Made by a program: the position numbers and the translations under genes. From Bacteroidota bacterium (GTDB lineage Bacteria > Bacteroidota > Bacteroidia > Cytophagales > Cyclobacteriaceae), in contig JAFDYY010000002.1 in NCBI GenBank assembly GCA_018267195.1, positions 80,897 through 144,896 of the forward strand: DNA of 64,000 nucleotides, in the 5' to 3' direction. Shown here in pieces: positions 28,497 through 37,165 of this stretch. Numbering within the stretch: the stretch's first letter is position 1; each line of letters opens with the position of its first letter. The notes below the pieces were generated by a model. The model had not been told where the DNA came from. It was given only the letters and a program-made list of their open reading frames with translations, and did not search any database.

Positions 28497-29249
28497 ATGT
28501 TTTTATTTTTTTCTACCCTTACTGCCGAAGGATGGTTTATCGTATTTATAGTAGCGCTGCTGCTCGGCATGGCTAAAACAGGCGTGCATGGGGCGGGCAT
28601 GCTTTCAGTGCCCTTGTTGGCCATTGCCTTTGGCGGGAAAATTTCCAGTGGAATAATGTTGCCGATGCTGCTGGTGGCCGATGTGTTTGGTGTTTTTTAT
28701 TATCACCGGCATGCCTCTTTTCAGCAATTAAAAATTTTATTTCCCTGGGCTGCTTTGGGTGTGGTAACGGGAAGCTGGGCCGGCAGCTATATAGACGATG
28801 GCACATTTCGTATAATTATGGCCGCTACTATTTTTCTTAGCCTGGCCATTATGGTGTGGATGGAATTGGGCGGAAAAGAAAAAATACCCGATAATATTTA
28901 TCTGGGTATGCTGGCCGGTTTTTTAGGTGGGTTTACTTCTATGGTCGGCAACTTGGCAGGCACTGTAATGGCCGTTTATTTTTTAAGTATGCGCCTTCCT
29001 AAAAATAATTATATCGGTACCACAGCCTGGTTTTTTTTGGTGATGAATTGGTTTAAAGTTCCTTTTCATGTGTGGCACTGGCACACCATAAAAAATGACT
29101 CGTGGGTATTTGCTTTGATGCTTACGCCTGTTATTCTACTCGGTGCTTTTGCCGGAATCTGGCTGGTAAAAAAAATGAGCGACCAAACCTACCGCTGGTT
29201 TATTGTAGCCATGACGTTGGTAGCTGCATTGGTCATGGTTTTTAAATAA
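28497..29249 (+). CDS. TauE/SafE family anion exporter
   Basis: This 250-residue inner-membrane protein has about eight membrane segments and the two glycine-rich half-repeats of the TauE/SafE family (GMAKTGVHGAGMLSVPLLA and MLAGFLGGFTSMVGNLAGTV). Family members move sulfite, sulfoacetate and related organic anions; the substrate here is unknown. It is divergent from the GATase gene. Confidence 0.88.
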   Translation: MFLFFSTLTAEGWFIVFIVALLLGMAKTGVHGAGMLSVPLLAIAFGGKISSGIMLPMLLVADVFGVFYYHRHASFQQLKILFPWAALGVVTGSWAGSYIDDGTFRIIMAATIFLSLAIMVWMELGGKEKIPDNIYLGMLAGFLGGFTSMVGNLAGTVMAVYFLSMRLPKNNYIGTTAWFFLVMNWFKVPFHVWHWHTIKNDSWVFALMLTPVILLGAFAGIWLVKKMSDQTYRWFIVAMTLVAALVMVFK

Positions 29250-29360
29250 TCCGCGAGAAAGGGGTTATTAAAAGTCACCAACCATTTTTCAGTACATTAC
29301 CCAATCAAGTGTTACCTAACCTGTAGGTTGTTTGCCTGATAAGAGAAGTTTAAACGAATT

Positions 29361-30761
29361 TTACAGATGAATAGGCCGGCCGGCCGTAGCCGCCAGGCAG
29401 GCCTCTTTCACAGCCTCCATATAAGTAGGGTGGGCATGGCTCATCCGCGAAATGTCTTCGGCCGAGGCGCGGTATTCCATGGCTACCACACCGGCTGCAA
29501 TCATATCGGCCGCACGGGCTCCGATAATATGCACACCTAAAATTTCATCCGTATTTTTGTCGGCCAGAATTTTTACTAATCCATCGGTATCCATGGAGGC
29601 GCGAGCGCGGCCCAGAGCTTTGTAGGGGAAGTTGCCGGTTTTATATGCACGTGCCTGTTCTTTTAGCTGTTCTTCGGTATAGCCTACACTAGCCACTTCC
29701 GGCCAGGTATAAACTACTCCGGGTATTAGTAAATAATTAATGTGTGGTTTTTGTCCGGCTAACCGCTCGGCCACATACACGCCTTCTTCTTCGGCTTTGT
29801 GGGCCAGCATGGCTCCGCGAATAACATCGCCTATAGCAAAGACATTATCTACTTTGGTTTTCAGATGTTCGTCTACCGGGATTTTTCCTTTGTCTAACTC
29901 AATGCCAATTTTTTCTAACCCTAACCCTTCGGTGTAAGGTCTGCGCCCGACACAAACTAAACAGTAATCGCCTTTAAGGTCGATGGGGGTGCCTCCTGTT
30001 TTGGGTTCTGCTTTTAATACTACTTCTTTTCCTTTGTTTTCTACTGAAGTTACTTTGTGCCCGAGATAAAAATCCATGCCCAGTTTTTTGGCGGACTTCA
30101 TCAGTTCTTTGCCCAAGGTGCCATCCATGGTAGGGATGAGGCTGTCTAAAAATTCTACGACCGATACTTTTGAACCGATGCGGGCATATACCGAACCGAG
30201 TTCCATACCGATTACCCCTCCGCCCACAATAATCAAATGCTTGGGCACTTCGTTAAGTTCTAACGCTTCGGTGCTCGATATAATCCGTTTTTTGTCGAAC
30301 GGAGCAAAGGGTAAAGGCGTAGGTTTGGAGCCGGTAGCAAGGATAATGTAATCGGCCGTAATGGTGGTTGCTTTTCCTTCCTTCGGGGTAATTTGTATGG
30401 TATTTTTATCAATAAATGAACCGGTGCCGGAGTGCACATCAATTTTATTTTTTTTCATAAGAAAAGCGATGCCCTCCACATTTTGTTTAACGACATCGGC
30501 CTTACGGGAAATCATTTGTTTGAAATCAACTCCGGGTTCTGAAATGATAATGCCGTGTTCTTTAAAGGTATGTGCCGCATTATGAAAATGTTCGGTGGAG
30601 TCTAATAGGGCTTTAGAAGGGATGCAACCTACATTCAGACAGGTGCCGCCCAATGTGGAATATTTTTCTACGATAGCAGTTTTGAAACCGAGTTGTGCGC
30701 AACGAATGGCAGCTACATATCCACCGGGCCCCGACCCAATTACGATAACATGGTATTGCAT
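29361..30761 (-). CDS. lpdA: Dihydrolipoyl dehydrogenase
   Basis: This 466-residue flavoprotein is the E3 component of 2-oxoacid dehydrogenase complexes and the glycine cleavage system. It shows the FAD fold (VIGSGPGGYVAAIRCAQLG), the redox disulfide GGTCLNVGCIPSK, the NAD fold (IIVGGGVIGMELGSVYARIG), FAIGDVIRGAMLAHKAEEEG and the C-terminal HAHPTYMEAVKEA with the active-site His. The ATG at 30761 is chosen over one at 30812 because MQYHVIVIGSGPGG is the normal N-terminus. It is encoded away from E1 and E2 genes. Confidence 0.96.
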   Translation of the reverse strand: MQYHVIVIGSGPGGYVAAIRCAQLGFKTAIVEKYSTLGGTCLNVGCIPSKALLDSTEHFHNAAHTFKEHGIIISEPGVDFKQMISRKADVVKQNVEGIAFLMKKNKIDVHSGTGSFIDKNTIQITPKEGKATTITADYIILATGSKPTPLPFAPFDKKRIISSTEALELNEVPKHLIIVGGGVIGMELGSVYARIGSKVSVVEFLDSLIPTMDGTLGKELMKSAKKLGMDFYLGHKVTSVENKGKEVVLKAEPKTGGTPIDLKGDYCLVCVGRRPYTEGLGLEKIGIELDKGKIPVDEHLKTKVDNVFAIGDVIRGAMLAHKAEEEGVYVAERLAGQKPHINYLLIPGVVYTWPEVASVGYTEEQLKEQARAYKTGNFPYKALGRARASMDTDGLVKILADKNTDEILGVHIIGARAADMIAAGVVAMEYRASAEDISRMSHAHPTYMEAVKEACLAATAGRPIHL

Positions 30762-30836
30762 GGATTCTTTAGTTAATCTCACGCAAATTAATAAATGCGT
30801 GGATTTCTCCACACACCGGTTAAAAAAGGACGAGCA

Positions 30837-31664
30837 TTATTTAAATACGCTCAGGTAAGCTCCGCCTAAGTGGGTGGCAATAGCCTTGCGGTATTTTTCG
30901 CTTTTGCGATATTCAGGCGTTAGAAATTCTTTCCAGATTTCATCCCAGTCGCTTTGCTTAGACATGGCAAAGGCCAGATCTTGAATAGGGCCGATTTGTA
31001 CATTTTGTCGTTTCACCGGAAGTTGTTTGCGCACGGCATCTACATACTCGGTAAAATCGAGAATGGTGAACAACTTGGGGTTGGTACTTATTTCTTTGAG
31101 AATTTCTGTGCCCGAGGGGCCGGTAGTAATAGTTAGTTCGGGCATATCTTCACGCTTAATCTGGTCGGCATATTTTTGATGCACACTTCCACCAATGATT
31201 TTAATGGTGTAGCCTTTTAAAACAGTGTTAATGTTTTTTAGTGAAGGAAGGGCAGGTGCATCTTTGTGTGTAATCAGTGTTTCCTGGTTTGATAAAAACG
31301 GAGGCGTAAACTTCATTACTTTTTTACGTTCTTCGGTAACGGTAACATACGTTACGCCCAGCAAGTTGGGTGTGTTTTGAGTTATTTTTAAAAAATCGCT
31401 GAAAACCGTTTCAGCACCTTGATACTCGATGGTAATTTTTTTGCCGTGTTTGGTTTGAACGTACGCAGCAAAATCGTTGAGCAACTCTACGCATAGCCCT
31501 TTCATTTTTCCACCTTCTTCCGAAATCAAGCCGGCTTGCGGGTAGTACACTACGGCCAGTTTGCCGCTGCCTTTGCTTTGTACGGTTGCCCAGCTGTCGC
31601 CTTCGTATTTTTGGGCAAATAAACCGGAGGAGGCTAACATGAGCAGGAAGACAATCTTTTTCAT
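30837..31664 (-). CDS. Periplasmic solute-binding protein, family 3-like
   Basis: This 275-residue protein has a signal peptide (MKKIVFLLMLASSGLFAQ) and the two-lobed SBP_bac_3 pattern: LAVVYYPQAGLISEEGGKMKG with GLCVELLNDFAAYV, then GVTYVTVTEERKKVMKFTPPF and GYTIKIIGGSVHQKYADQI. Such proteins bind amino acids or other small ligands. No ABC permease or ATPase is encoded beside it, so it may be an orphan sensor or scavenger. The gap to lpdA holds two short weak hairpins at 30780-30812. Confidence 0.82.
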   Translation of the reverse strand: MKKIVFLLMLASSGLFAQKYEGDSWATVQSKGSGKLAVVYYPQAGLISEEGGKMKGLCVELLNDFAAYVQTKHGKKITIEYQGAETVFSDFLKITQNTPNLLGVTYVTVTEERKKVMKFTPPFLSNQETLITHKDAPALPSLKNINTVLKGYTIKIIGGSVHQKYADQIKREDMPELTITTGPSGTEILKEISTNPKLFTILDFTEYVDAVRKQLPVKRQNVQIGPIQDLAFAMSKQSDWDEIWKEFLTPEYRKSEKYRKAIATHLGGAYLSVFK

Positions 31665-31855
31665 TTTTTTAGTTTAGTAAATGAAAGTTGAAGAGATTGT
31701 CTTTTGAATCAAACCGAATGTAAGGTAATCGTCTGGTTTGTATTTTTTCTGCGGTTTATTTTTATCCGGTTTTTATCTCGGGTTATGCATCAGGCACACA
31801 TCATCTGCCCAAAAGGTTAACGAAAACGTCTGCCTTGTCAAGATTTAACCCTGAC

Positions 31856-31940
31856 AATGAAAATCACCATTGGGTATTTCTCTTCATGGGTTGTTGATTT
31901 TCATTCGTCAATCATGCAATAGATTTTCTATTACATGATT
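31856..31940. repeat. Two consecutive inverted repeats in the 281-base gap after mce
   Basis: The arms AATGAAAATCA (31856-31866) and TGATTTTCATT (31895-31905) form an 11-bp perfect inverted repeat with a 28-base spacer. Directly after it, AATCATG-c-AATAGA (31910-31923) pairs with TCTATT-a-CATGATT (31927-31940), a 13-bp stem with one mismatch and a 3-base loop, six bases from the mce stop. There is no T-run for a classical terminator on the minus strand; a transcript-end structure for mce is still the simplest reading. The rest of 31665-31945 shows no gene. Confidence 0.6.
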
Positions 31941-31945
31941 GGGGT

Positions 31946-32347
31946 TTATCTCTTTTCCTGGCAAAGTTCTACCAGCACCCCCTGGGCCGACTTGGGATGC
32001 ATAAAGGCAATCAGTTTATTGTCGGCTCCGGCTTTTGGTTCCGGGTTTATCATAGAAAAACCTTTTTCTGAAAAAGATTGAATGCTTGTTTTAATATCAC
32101 TTACCTCGAAGGCTAAGTGATGGATGCCTTCCCCTCTTTTTTCGATAAACCGGGCAATGGCCGATGTGGGGGCGGTGGCTTCTAATAACTCAATCTTAAC
32201 TCCATTTATTTCAAAAAAGGACGTGCGCACAGATTCACCGGCTACCTCTTCCATTTTATAATGGGGTTTGCCCAGCAACCGGGCAAATACCCGGTTCGAT
32301 TCGTCCAGGTTTTTTACGGCTATACCAATGTGTTCTAATTTTTCCAT
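31946..32347 (-). CDS. mce: Methylmalonyl-CoA epimerase
   Basis: This 133-residue vicinal-oxygen-chelate protein interconverts (R)- and (S)-methylmalonyl-CoA in propionyl-CoA metabolism. Metal ligands fit His6 (KLEHIGIAVKN), Glu50-like residues (GVKIELLEA), His (GIHHLAFEVSD) and Glu near the C-terminus (GVLVELCQ). Length and motifs are standard. No mutase or carboxylase gene is in the window. Confidence 0.93.
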   Translation of the reverse strand: MEKLEHIGIAVKNLDESNRVFARLLGKPHYKMEEVAGESVRTSFFEINGVKIELLEATAPTSAIARFIEKRGEGIHHLAFEVSDIKTSIQSFSEKGFSMINPEPKAGADNKLIAFMHPKSAQGVLVELCQEKR

Positions 32348-32429
32348 ACACGGAGTTTTGATGGGTTTTTCTAATTTTGAAGAAAATTCGGGAAACTTTT
32401 TGGCCTTTCCGAAAGTTTAAAAGATTGTT

Positions 32430-32849
32430 ATGCCTAAAATCACAGTTGAAATTTCCAGCGATGTGCACGTAGAGGCGGCCCGCGTGCAGCAGCAAATTAA
32501 AGAATACCTGGGCTATGCCAGCGATCTGGTTTTTGAGTTTAGTGTGTTAGACGGAAAAATAAAGCTCGATTTAATTACCATTAACCCGCGCCATAACCAG
32601 TCCTTTTTATTCCACTCTGAAACCGGTGCCGATAAAGTGGATGCCTTGAAAAAAATGCTGGACTATGTGCAGAACTACAAAGAGAAGGATCATTCGTACA
32701 CCATTCAGTGGACTACCAAAAGCGACAACGAGTTGCACACCTCCTATTTTCGGGCGGGGAACATTTTAGAGGCGTTGGAAAAATTATACTACGGCCGCGA
32801 CCGCAACACGCTTACCGTATTTAGTGTTGTATTAAACCCTATCTCATAA
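32430..32849 (+). CDS. Conserved hypothetical protein
   Basis: This 139-residue soluble protein has no signal or membrane segment. It starts PKITVEISSDVHVEAARVQQQ, suggesting a strand-helix module, and has an acidic helix-rich centre (GADKVDALKKMLDYVQNYKEK) followed by ILEALEKLYYGRDRN. Not assigned to a named family. It precedes the IscA-type gene by three bases, so the two share a transcript and perhaps an iron-sulfur context. Confidence 0.78.
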   Translation: MPKITVEISSDVHVEAARVQQQIKEYLGYASDLVFEFSVLDGKIKLDLITINPRHNQSFLFHSETGADKVDALKKMLDYVQNYKEKDHSYTIQWTTKSDNELHTSYFRAGNILEALEKLYYGRDRNTLTVFSVVLNPIS

Positions 32850-32852
32850 GTT

Positions 32853-33179
32853 ATGATTTCAGTTACTGAAAAAGCAAAAGACCGAATTATGAACCTGCGC
32901 CAGGAAGAAGGGAAAGGCTCCGCCCATAACATCCGGGTATCGGTAAAGGGTGGGGGCTGTTCGGGGTTGATGTACGACCTTGGCTTTGACGATAAAATTA
33001 ACCCGGCCGATCAGGTGTTTGAAGACAAAGGCATCAAGATATTGGTAGATAAAAAAAGTTTGCTTTACCTGATTGGCACTACACTCGATTTTTCGGATGG
33101 TCTGAACGGAAAGGGATTTCAGTTTATTAATCCCAATGCATCGCGCACCTGCGGCTGCGGAGAAAGTTTTTCAGTTTAG
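32853..33179 (+). CDS. IscA/SufA-type iron-sulfur cluster assembly protein
   Basis: This 108-residue A-type carrier has the three conserved cysteines in GGGCSGLMYDL and the C-terminal CGCGESF. A-type proteins accept clusters from IscU/SufB scaffolds and deliver them to target proteins. The start is three bases after the preceding gene. Whether it is the IscA, SufA or ErpA orthologue cannot be decided from sequence alone; no isc or suf genes are near. It ends overlapping the convergent RidA gene by four bases. Confidence 0.93.
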   Translation: MISVTEKAKDRIMNLRQEEGKGSAHNIRVSVKGGGCSGLMYDLGFDDKINPADQVFEDKGIKILVDKKSLLYLIGTTLDFSDGLNGKGFQFINPNASRTCGCGESFSV

Positions 33180-33607
33180 TTACCAATATCAATGACGGCA
33201 ATGCACTTCAGCTCAAGGGCGATGGGCGTAGGCAAAGCATTTACTTCTACCGTGGTGCGGCAAGGTTGAGTTGCTTTATCAGGAAAATAGGTAGCATAAA
33301 TTTTATTGAAAACCGAAAAATCGTTTTTCATGTGGGTGAGATAAACGGTTATATCGACCAGGTTTTCCCACTTTGAGCCCGAAGCTTCCAAAATAAATTT
33401 TACGTTTTGAAAAACGGCATGGCATTGTTCTTCAAAATCATAAGAAACAATTTTTTTATTTTCATCCAGTGTTACGCCTGGAATTTCTTTCGACCCTTTT
33501 TTGCGTGGCCCTACGCCCGAAAGAAAAAGCAAATTGCCCACACGCCTGGCGTGCGGATACGATCCTACCGGATCGGGAGCTTTATCGGATGAAATCGCAC
33601 TCATCAC
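33176..33607 (-). CDS. RidA-family protein resembling 2-aminomuconate deaminase
   Basis: This 143-residue protein belongs to the RidA/YjgF family, seen in QCHAVFQNVKFILEASGS, the Arg of PCRTTVEVNALP and the ALELKCIAV end. The N-terminus (APDPVGSYPHARRVGNLLF, FLSGVGPR) resembles 2-aminomuconate deaminases (AmnD/NbaF) more than generic RidA, which acts on enamine/imine intermediates. Aminomuconate deaminase removes ammonia from 2-aminomuconate downstream of HaaO, and kynurenine genes lie 10 kb away. The specific assignment is therefore attractive but inferred. It is translationally coupled with the DUF4198 gene, which precedes it on the minus strand (four-base overlap). Confidence 0.82.
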   Translation of the reverse strand: MMSAISSDKAPDPVGSYPHARRVGNLLFLSGVGPRKKGSKEIPGVTLDENKKIVSYDFEEQCHAVFQNVKFILEASGSKWENLVDITVYLTHMKNDFSVFNKIYATYFPDKATQPCRTTVEVNALPTPIALELKCIAVIDIGN

Positions 33608-34398
33608 TCAATTCCAAAAAGTAAACTTCCCCAAAAACTCTGCCAGTCAGCGCCTGTTTTCTGCGAGGGTATCATCGTAACAGAACTCACCATCCACGGG
33701 CCTTTGCTGCTGATGGGGAATTTAATCATACCATCATTTTCAGTGTACATGTTTTGCAGAATAGCCGTGTTGCCTACTTTGTTCCACACTTTCGTTAACT
33801 GATTTTTAGCCGGCTTGCCATCGAACAGCACCAGGCATTGCAGGTAATCGCCTGTTTTTAGGGCATACGGATTTTGCTGTGGAATAATTTCTATGCGCAA
33901 GCCCACCTTCTTCTTAAAAGTAGCATCGGTTTTATCGCCCACTTGCACTAACAGTTTGGCAAAACGGGTATATAATTCTTTTGCCGGGGTATTTTCGGTT
34001 CCGGTCTTCTTTCGTAAGGCCATCACATTTTCCAGCCCGTCTTCTTTTAAATAGTCGTTAAACTTCTGCGCATCCGATTCCATAAAGGAGGCATCGCTTT
34101 GCAGGGCAACCAGGTGCGTTCCGGCTTCGGTAAATTGGTATTTCAGTTTTTCTTTTTGGGCAGGGGCTACCGCACTTCGCAGATCAGAAAATTTAGCGAG
34201 GTGATGCAACTCAAGCTTTTCTATTTTATGCTTTTGTAAATCCCAAGGCTCGCCTTCAAAATGATCGCCTACCATAAAACGGAGGGTAAGGTCTTCGCCT
34301 ACCTTGTATTTAAATTTTTGAGGCTGCAACCAAAACTCGTGCGACTCGGCAACGGCTGCGGCTAAAACAATCAATAAGGTTAAATAAATTTTTTTCAT
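33604..34398 (-). CDS. DUF4198 periplasmic protein
   Basis: This 264-residue protein has a signal peptide (MKKIYLTLLIVLAAAVAES) followed by HEFWLQP, the standard opening of DUF4198 proteins, and two Ig-like beta domains (VGEDLTLRFMVGDHFEG; YALKTGDYLQCLVLFDGKPA). Family members have been linked to cobalt/nickel uptake or to carrying metal at the mature N-terminal His. The N-terminal His after the signal peptide is present here. Role inferred only. Confidence 0.85.
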   Translation of the reverse strand: MKKIYLTLLIVLAAAVAESHEFWLQPQKFKYKVGEDLTLRFMVGDHFEGEPWDLQKHKIEKLELHHLAKFSDLRSAVAPAQKEKLKYQFTEAGTHLVALQSDASFMESDAQKFNDYLKEDGLENVMALRKKTGTENTPAKELYTRFAKLLVQVGDKTDATFKKKVGLRIEIIPQQNPYALKTGDYLQCLVLFDGKPAKNQLTKVWNKVGNTAILQNMYTENDGMIKFPISSKGPWMVSSVTMIPSQKTGADWQSFWGSLLFGIE

Positions 34399-34411
34399 GG
34401 CGTATGTTTAT

Positions 34412-35707
34412 TTACGAATGCATGAGCGACTCAATTTCATCAGCTTCGATCGGGATGTTTTTCATCAGGTCGGTATTTTCTTTTTCGCCCACCCACACAT
34501 TATTTTCCAGCCGAATGCCAAACCCTTCTTCTTTAATATATATTCCGGGTTCAATTGTCCACACGCTGCCTACCTGAATCGGGTCGTGCATATTGCCCAC
34601 ATCGTGCACATCCAAACCCAGCATGTGCGAAGTGCCGTGATAAAAATATTTTCGGAAAGCCGGGTTTTCCGGGTTTTGGTTTTTGATATCCGTGTCGGTA
34701 ATCAATTTTAATTTCTTCAGTTCCGACTCCATCAGTTTTTCAATTTCTTTCTGATAATCGAAATAAACAACCGAAGGCCGCAGCATTTTAAAAGCTTTGC
34801 GCTGCACATGTAGCACGGAATTGTACACTTCTCTTTGGCGTGCTGTAAATTTTCCGCTTACCGGGATGGTGCGTGTCAGGTCTGAATTATAATTGGCGTA
34901 TTCGGCCGCTACGTCCAGTAAAATTAAATCACCGCTTTTACATACCTGATTATTTTCTATGTAGTGGAGCACCACATTATTTTTTCCGGAAGCAATGATG
35001 GGCGTATAGGCAAATCCTTTTGAGCCATGACGAATAAACTCGTGCACATATTCGGCTTCGATCTCATATTCTTTCACCCCGGGCTTCGTAAATTTCAATA
35101 CTCTGCGAAAACCTTTTTCGGTAATATCGCAGGCTTGTTGAATCAGTTCGATTTCGGGTGCGCTTTTTATTCTTCTGAGTTTCGCCATCAGGGGCGCCAG
35201 CCGCTGGTAAGTGTGCAGCGGGTATTGGGCCTGGCACCAGTCGATAAAGCGGGCATCGCGTGTCTGAACAACTACTTCCGAGCGGTAATGTTCGTTGGTA
35301 TTAAGATAAACATAGTCTGTGCCACCCATCGCCATCAGGTGGTGAAACAGAGCGTCAAATTCCGGCAGCCACATTACCGTTTCTATCCCGGAAATAGCCT
35401 GAGCTTCTTCTTTGGTTAATTTATGGCCATACCACTTTTCGAGATGTTCGTTGGGTTGCCGTAAAAAAAGGATTTCTCTTTTTTTCTCTTCCCGAAAAGA
35501 AGGGCATATAACCAGTATGCTTTCTTCTTGCTCAATACCTGTTAAATAAAACAAATCGTTGTTTTGCCGGAAAGCCATGGTGCCATCGGCATTGGTGGGC
35601 ATGGTATCGTTAGAATTAATAACCGCCAGCGAGCCGGGCTTTAGTTCGGCTACCAATCGTTTTCGATTGGTAATAAAAAATTGCCTGTCGATAGGTGAGT
35701 AGCGCAT
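34412..35707 (-). CDS. pepP: Xaa-Pro aminopeptidase (aminopeptidase P)
   Basis: This 431-residue M24B peptidase removes the N-terminal residue before proline. An N-terminal creatinase-like domain (FFITNRKRLVAELKPGSLAV) precedes the pita-bread domain with two-metal ligands in LLDVAAEYANYNSDLTRT (two Asp), HGTSHMLGLDVHD (His), TIEPGIYI (Glu) and GIRLENNV (Glu). The ATG at 35707 is preferred; a longer frame to 35776 adds a hydrophobic stretch lying within the divergent fucosidase leader and start region. Cytoplasmic. Confidence 0.93.
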   Translation of the reverse strand: MRYSPIDRQFFITNRKRLVAELKPGSLAVINSNDTMPTNADGTMAFRQNNDLFYLTGIEQEESILVICPSFREEKKREILFLRQPNEHLEKWYGHKLTKEEAQAISGIETVMWLPEFDALFHHLMAMGGTDYVYLNTNEHYRSEVVVQTRDARFIDWCQAQYPLHTYQRLAPLMAKLRRIKSAPEIELIQQACDITEKGFRRVLKFTKPGVKEYEIEAEYVHEFIRHGSKGFAYTPIIASGKNNVVLHYIENNQVCKSGDLILLDVAAEYANYNSDLTRTIPVSGKFTARQREVYNSVLHVQRKAFKMLRPSVVYFDYQKEIEKLMESELKKLKLITDTDIKNQNPENPAFRKYFYHGTSHMLGLDVHDVGNMHDPIQVGSVWTIEPGIYIKEEGFGIRLENNVWVGEKENTDLMKNIPIEADEIESLMHS

Positions 35708-35747
35708 GATGAATTTGTATAAATTGAGAAGCAATTTAGATAAAACG

Positions 35748-37079
35748 ATGATGAAGACAGCACAAATAAATTTCAACGGTTGGGGGCTCGTAACAAGCCT
35801 TGTTTTGGTCGCACTTTTTTTTCAAAGTACAACAGCCCAGCCCAAGTATGTACCCACCCCCGAAAACCTGAAAAACCGGGCGTGGTTTCAGCAAGCCCGT
35901 TTCGGACTGTTTATCCATTGGGGTGTGTACAGCGTGTTGGGCGATGGCGAATGGGCGATGAATAACCAACAAATTTCAATTCAGAATTATGAAAAGCTTC
36001 CTTCTTTTTTTAACCCGACTGAATTTAACCCGGCCGAGTGGGTGCAACTGGCCAAAGAAGCCGGCATGAAATACATTACCATTACCAGCAAACACCACGA
36101 TGGGTTTGCTATGTTCGATTCCAAAATTTCAGACTACACCATCGTAAAAAAAACACCGTATGGAAAAGACGTACTGAAAATGCTGGCCGATGAATGTGCG
36201 AAGCAAGGAATTAAATTATTTTTCTATCATTCCCAATTAGACTGGCATCACCCCGATTATTTTCCACGCGGATTTACGGGCGGCAGCTACACCGGCCGCG
36301 AAGAAAAAGGCGACTGGTACAAGTATCTTGATTATATGGATGGGCAGCTAACCGAGTTACTTACCCACTATGGGCCGGTAGCCGGTATTTGGTTTGATGG
36401 CATGTGGGATAAAAAAGAGGCAGACTGGCGGTTGGCCAAAACGTATTCACTCATCCATCAACTTCAGCCCGGTGTGCTGGTGGGCAGCAACCACCACCGC
36501 CCGCCATACGAGGGCGAAGATTTTCAGATGTTTGAAAAAGATTTGCCCGGCCACAATACCACCGGCTTTGCCCCCGAACAAAAAGTGGGCGACTTGCCCG
36601 GAGAAATATGCGAAACCATTAACAACTCGTGGGGCTTTAACCTGAAAGACGATCACCACAAAAGTAAAAAAGAGTTAATCCAATATTTGGTAAAGGCGGC
36701 TGGCTACAACGTTAATTTTTTGCTGAACGTAGGCCCGATGCCCAACGGAAAAATTCAACCTGAACACAAAGCGGCATTAAAGGAAGTAGGCGAGTGGTTA
36801 AAGATTTATGGCGAAACCATTTACGGCACACAAGGCGGCCCGCTCAGCCCGCGCACGTGGGGGATCATGACACAAAAAGAAAATAAAATATATGTGCACA
36901 TTTTAAACTGGGCAGACGAAACACTCACCCTTCCACACGTGGGCAAGAAGATAAAATCAGTTAAACTGTTTAAAGACAAAACCGTCTTAAAGTTTACCGA
37001 AAATGATTTTGGCGTGAGCATCCGGATACCGAATGCGATGCACGATGAGATTGATACGGTGGTGGAGATAGATTGGTAA
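35748..37079 (+). CDS. Alpha-L-fucosidase, GH29
   Basis: This 444-residue secreted glycosidase starts at tandem ATGs at 35748/35751, giving a signal peptide that ends near FFQSTTAQ. The GH29 barrel is clear: FGLFIHWGVYSVLG, YITITSKHHDGFAMFDS and the nucleophile aspartate in GIWFDGMWD. The C-terminal part is a small beta domain (KIYVHILNWADETLTLPHVG). It should release alpha-L-fucose from glycans. It stands alone without SusC/SusD or a fucose catabolic gene, so it is not part of a polysaccharide utilisation locus here. A longer frame begins at 35706, overlapping the divergent pepP. Confidence 0.95.
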   Translation: MMKTAQINFNGWGLVTSLVLVALFFQSTTAQPKYVPTPENLKNRAWFQQARFGLFIHWGVYSVLGDGEWAMNNQQISIQNYEKLPSFFNPTEFNPAEWVQLAKEAGMKYITITSKHHDGFAMFDSKISDYTIVKKTPYGKDVLKMLADECAKQGIKLFFYHSQLDWHHPDYFPRGFTGGSYTGREEKGDWYKYLDYMDGQLTELLTHYGPVAGIWFDGMWDKKEADWRLAKTYSLIHQLQPGVLVGSNHHRPPYEGEDFQMFEKDLPGHNTTGFAPEQKVGDLPGEICETINNSWGFNLKDDHHKSKKELIQYLVKAAGYNVNFLLNVGPMPNGKIQPEHKAALKEVGEWLKIYGETIYGTQGGPLSPRTWGIMTQKENKIYVHILNWADETLTLPHVGKKIKSVKLFKDKTVLKFTENDFGVSIRIPNAMHDEIDTVVEIDW

Positions 37080-37131
37080 GATTATGGTAAGATACCTATT
37101 GGTGGGGATGGTGTGAAAACTAACTTGATAC

Positions 37132-37139
37132 TAAATTTG
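37132..37139 (+). promoter_or_regulatory. Candidate -7 element (TAAATTTG)
   Basis: TAAATTTG fits TAnnTTTG and lies 27 bases before the start at 37166. No TTG at standard spacing was found. Confidence 0.35.
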
Positions 37140-37165
37140 ATCTCCAACGCTAAACTTCGCAAACG

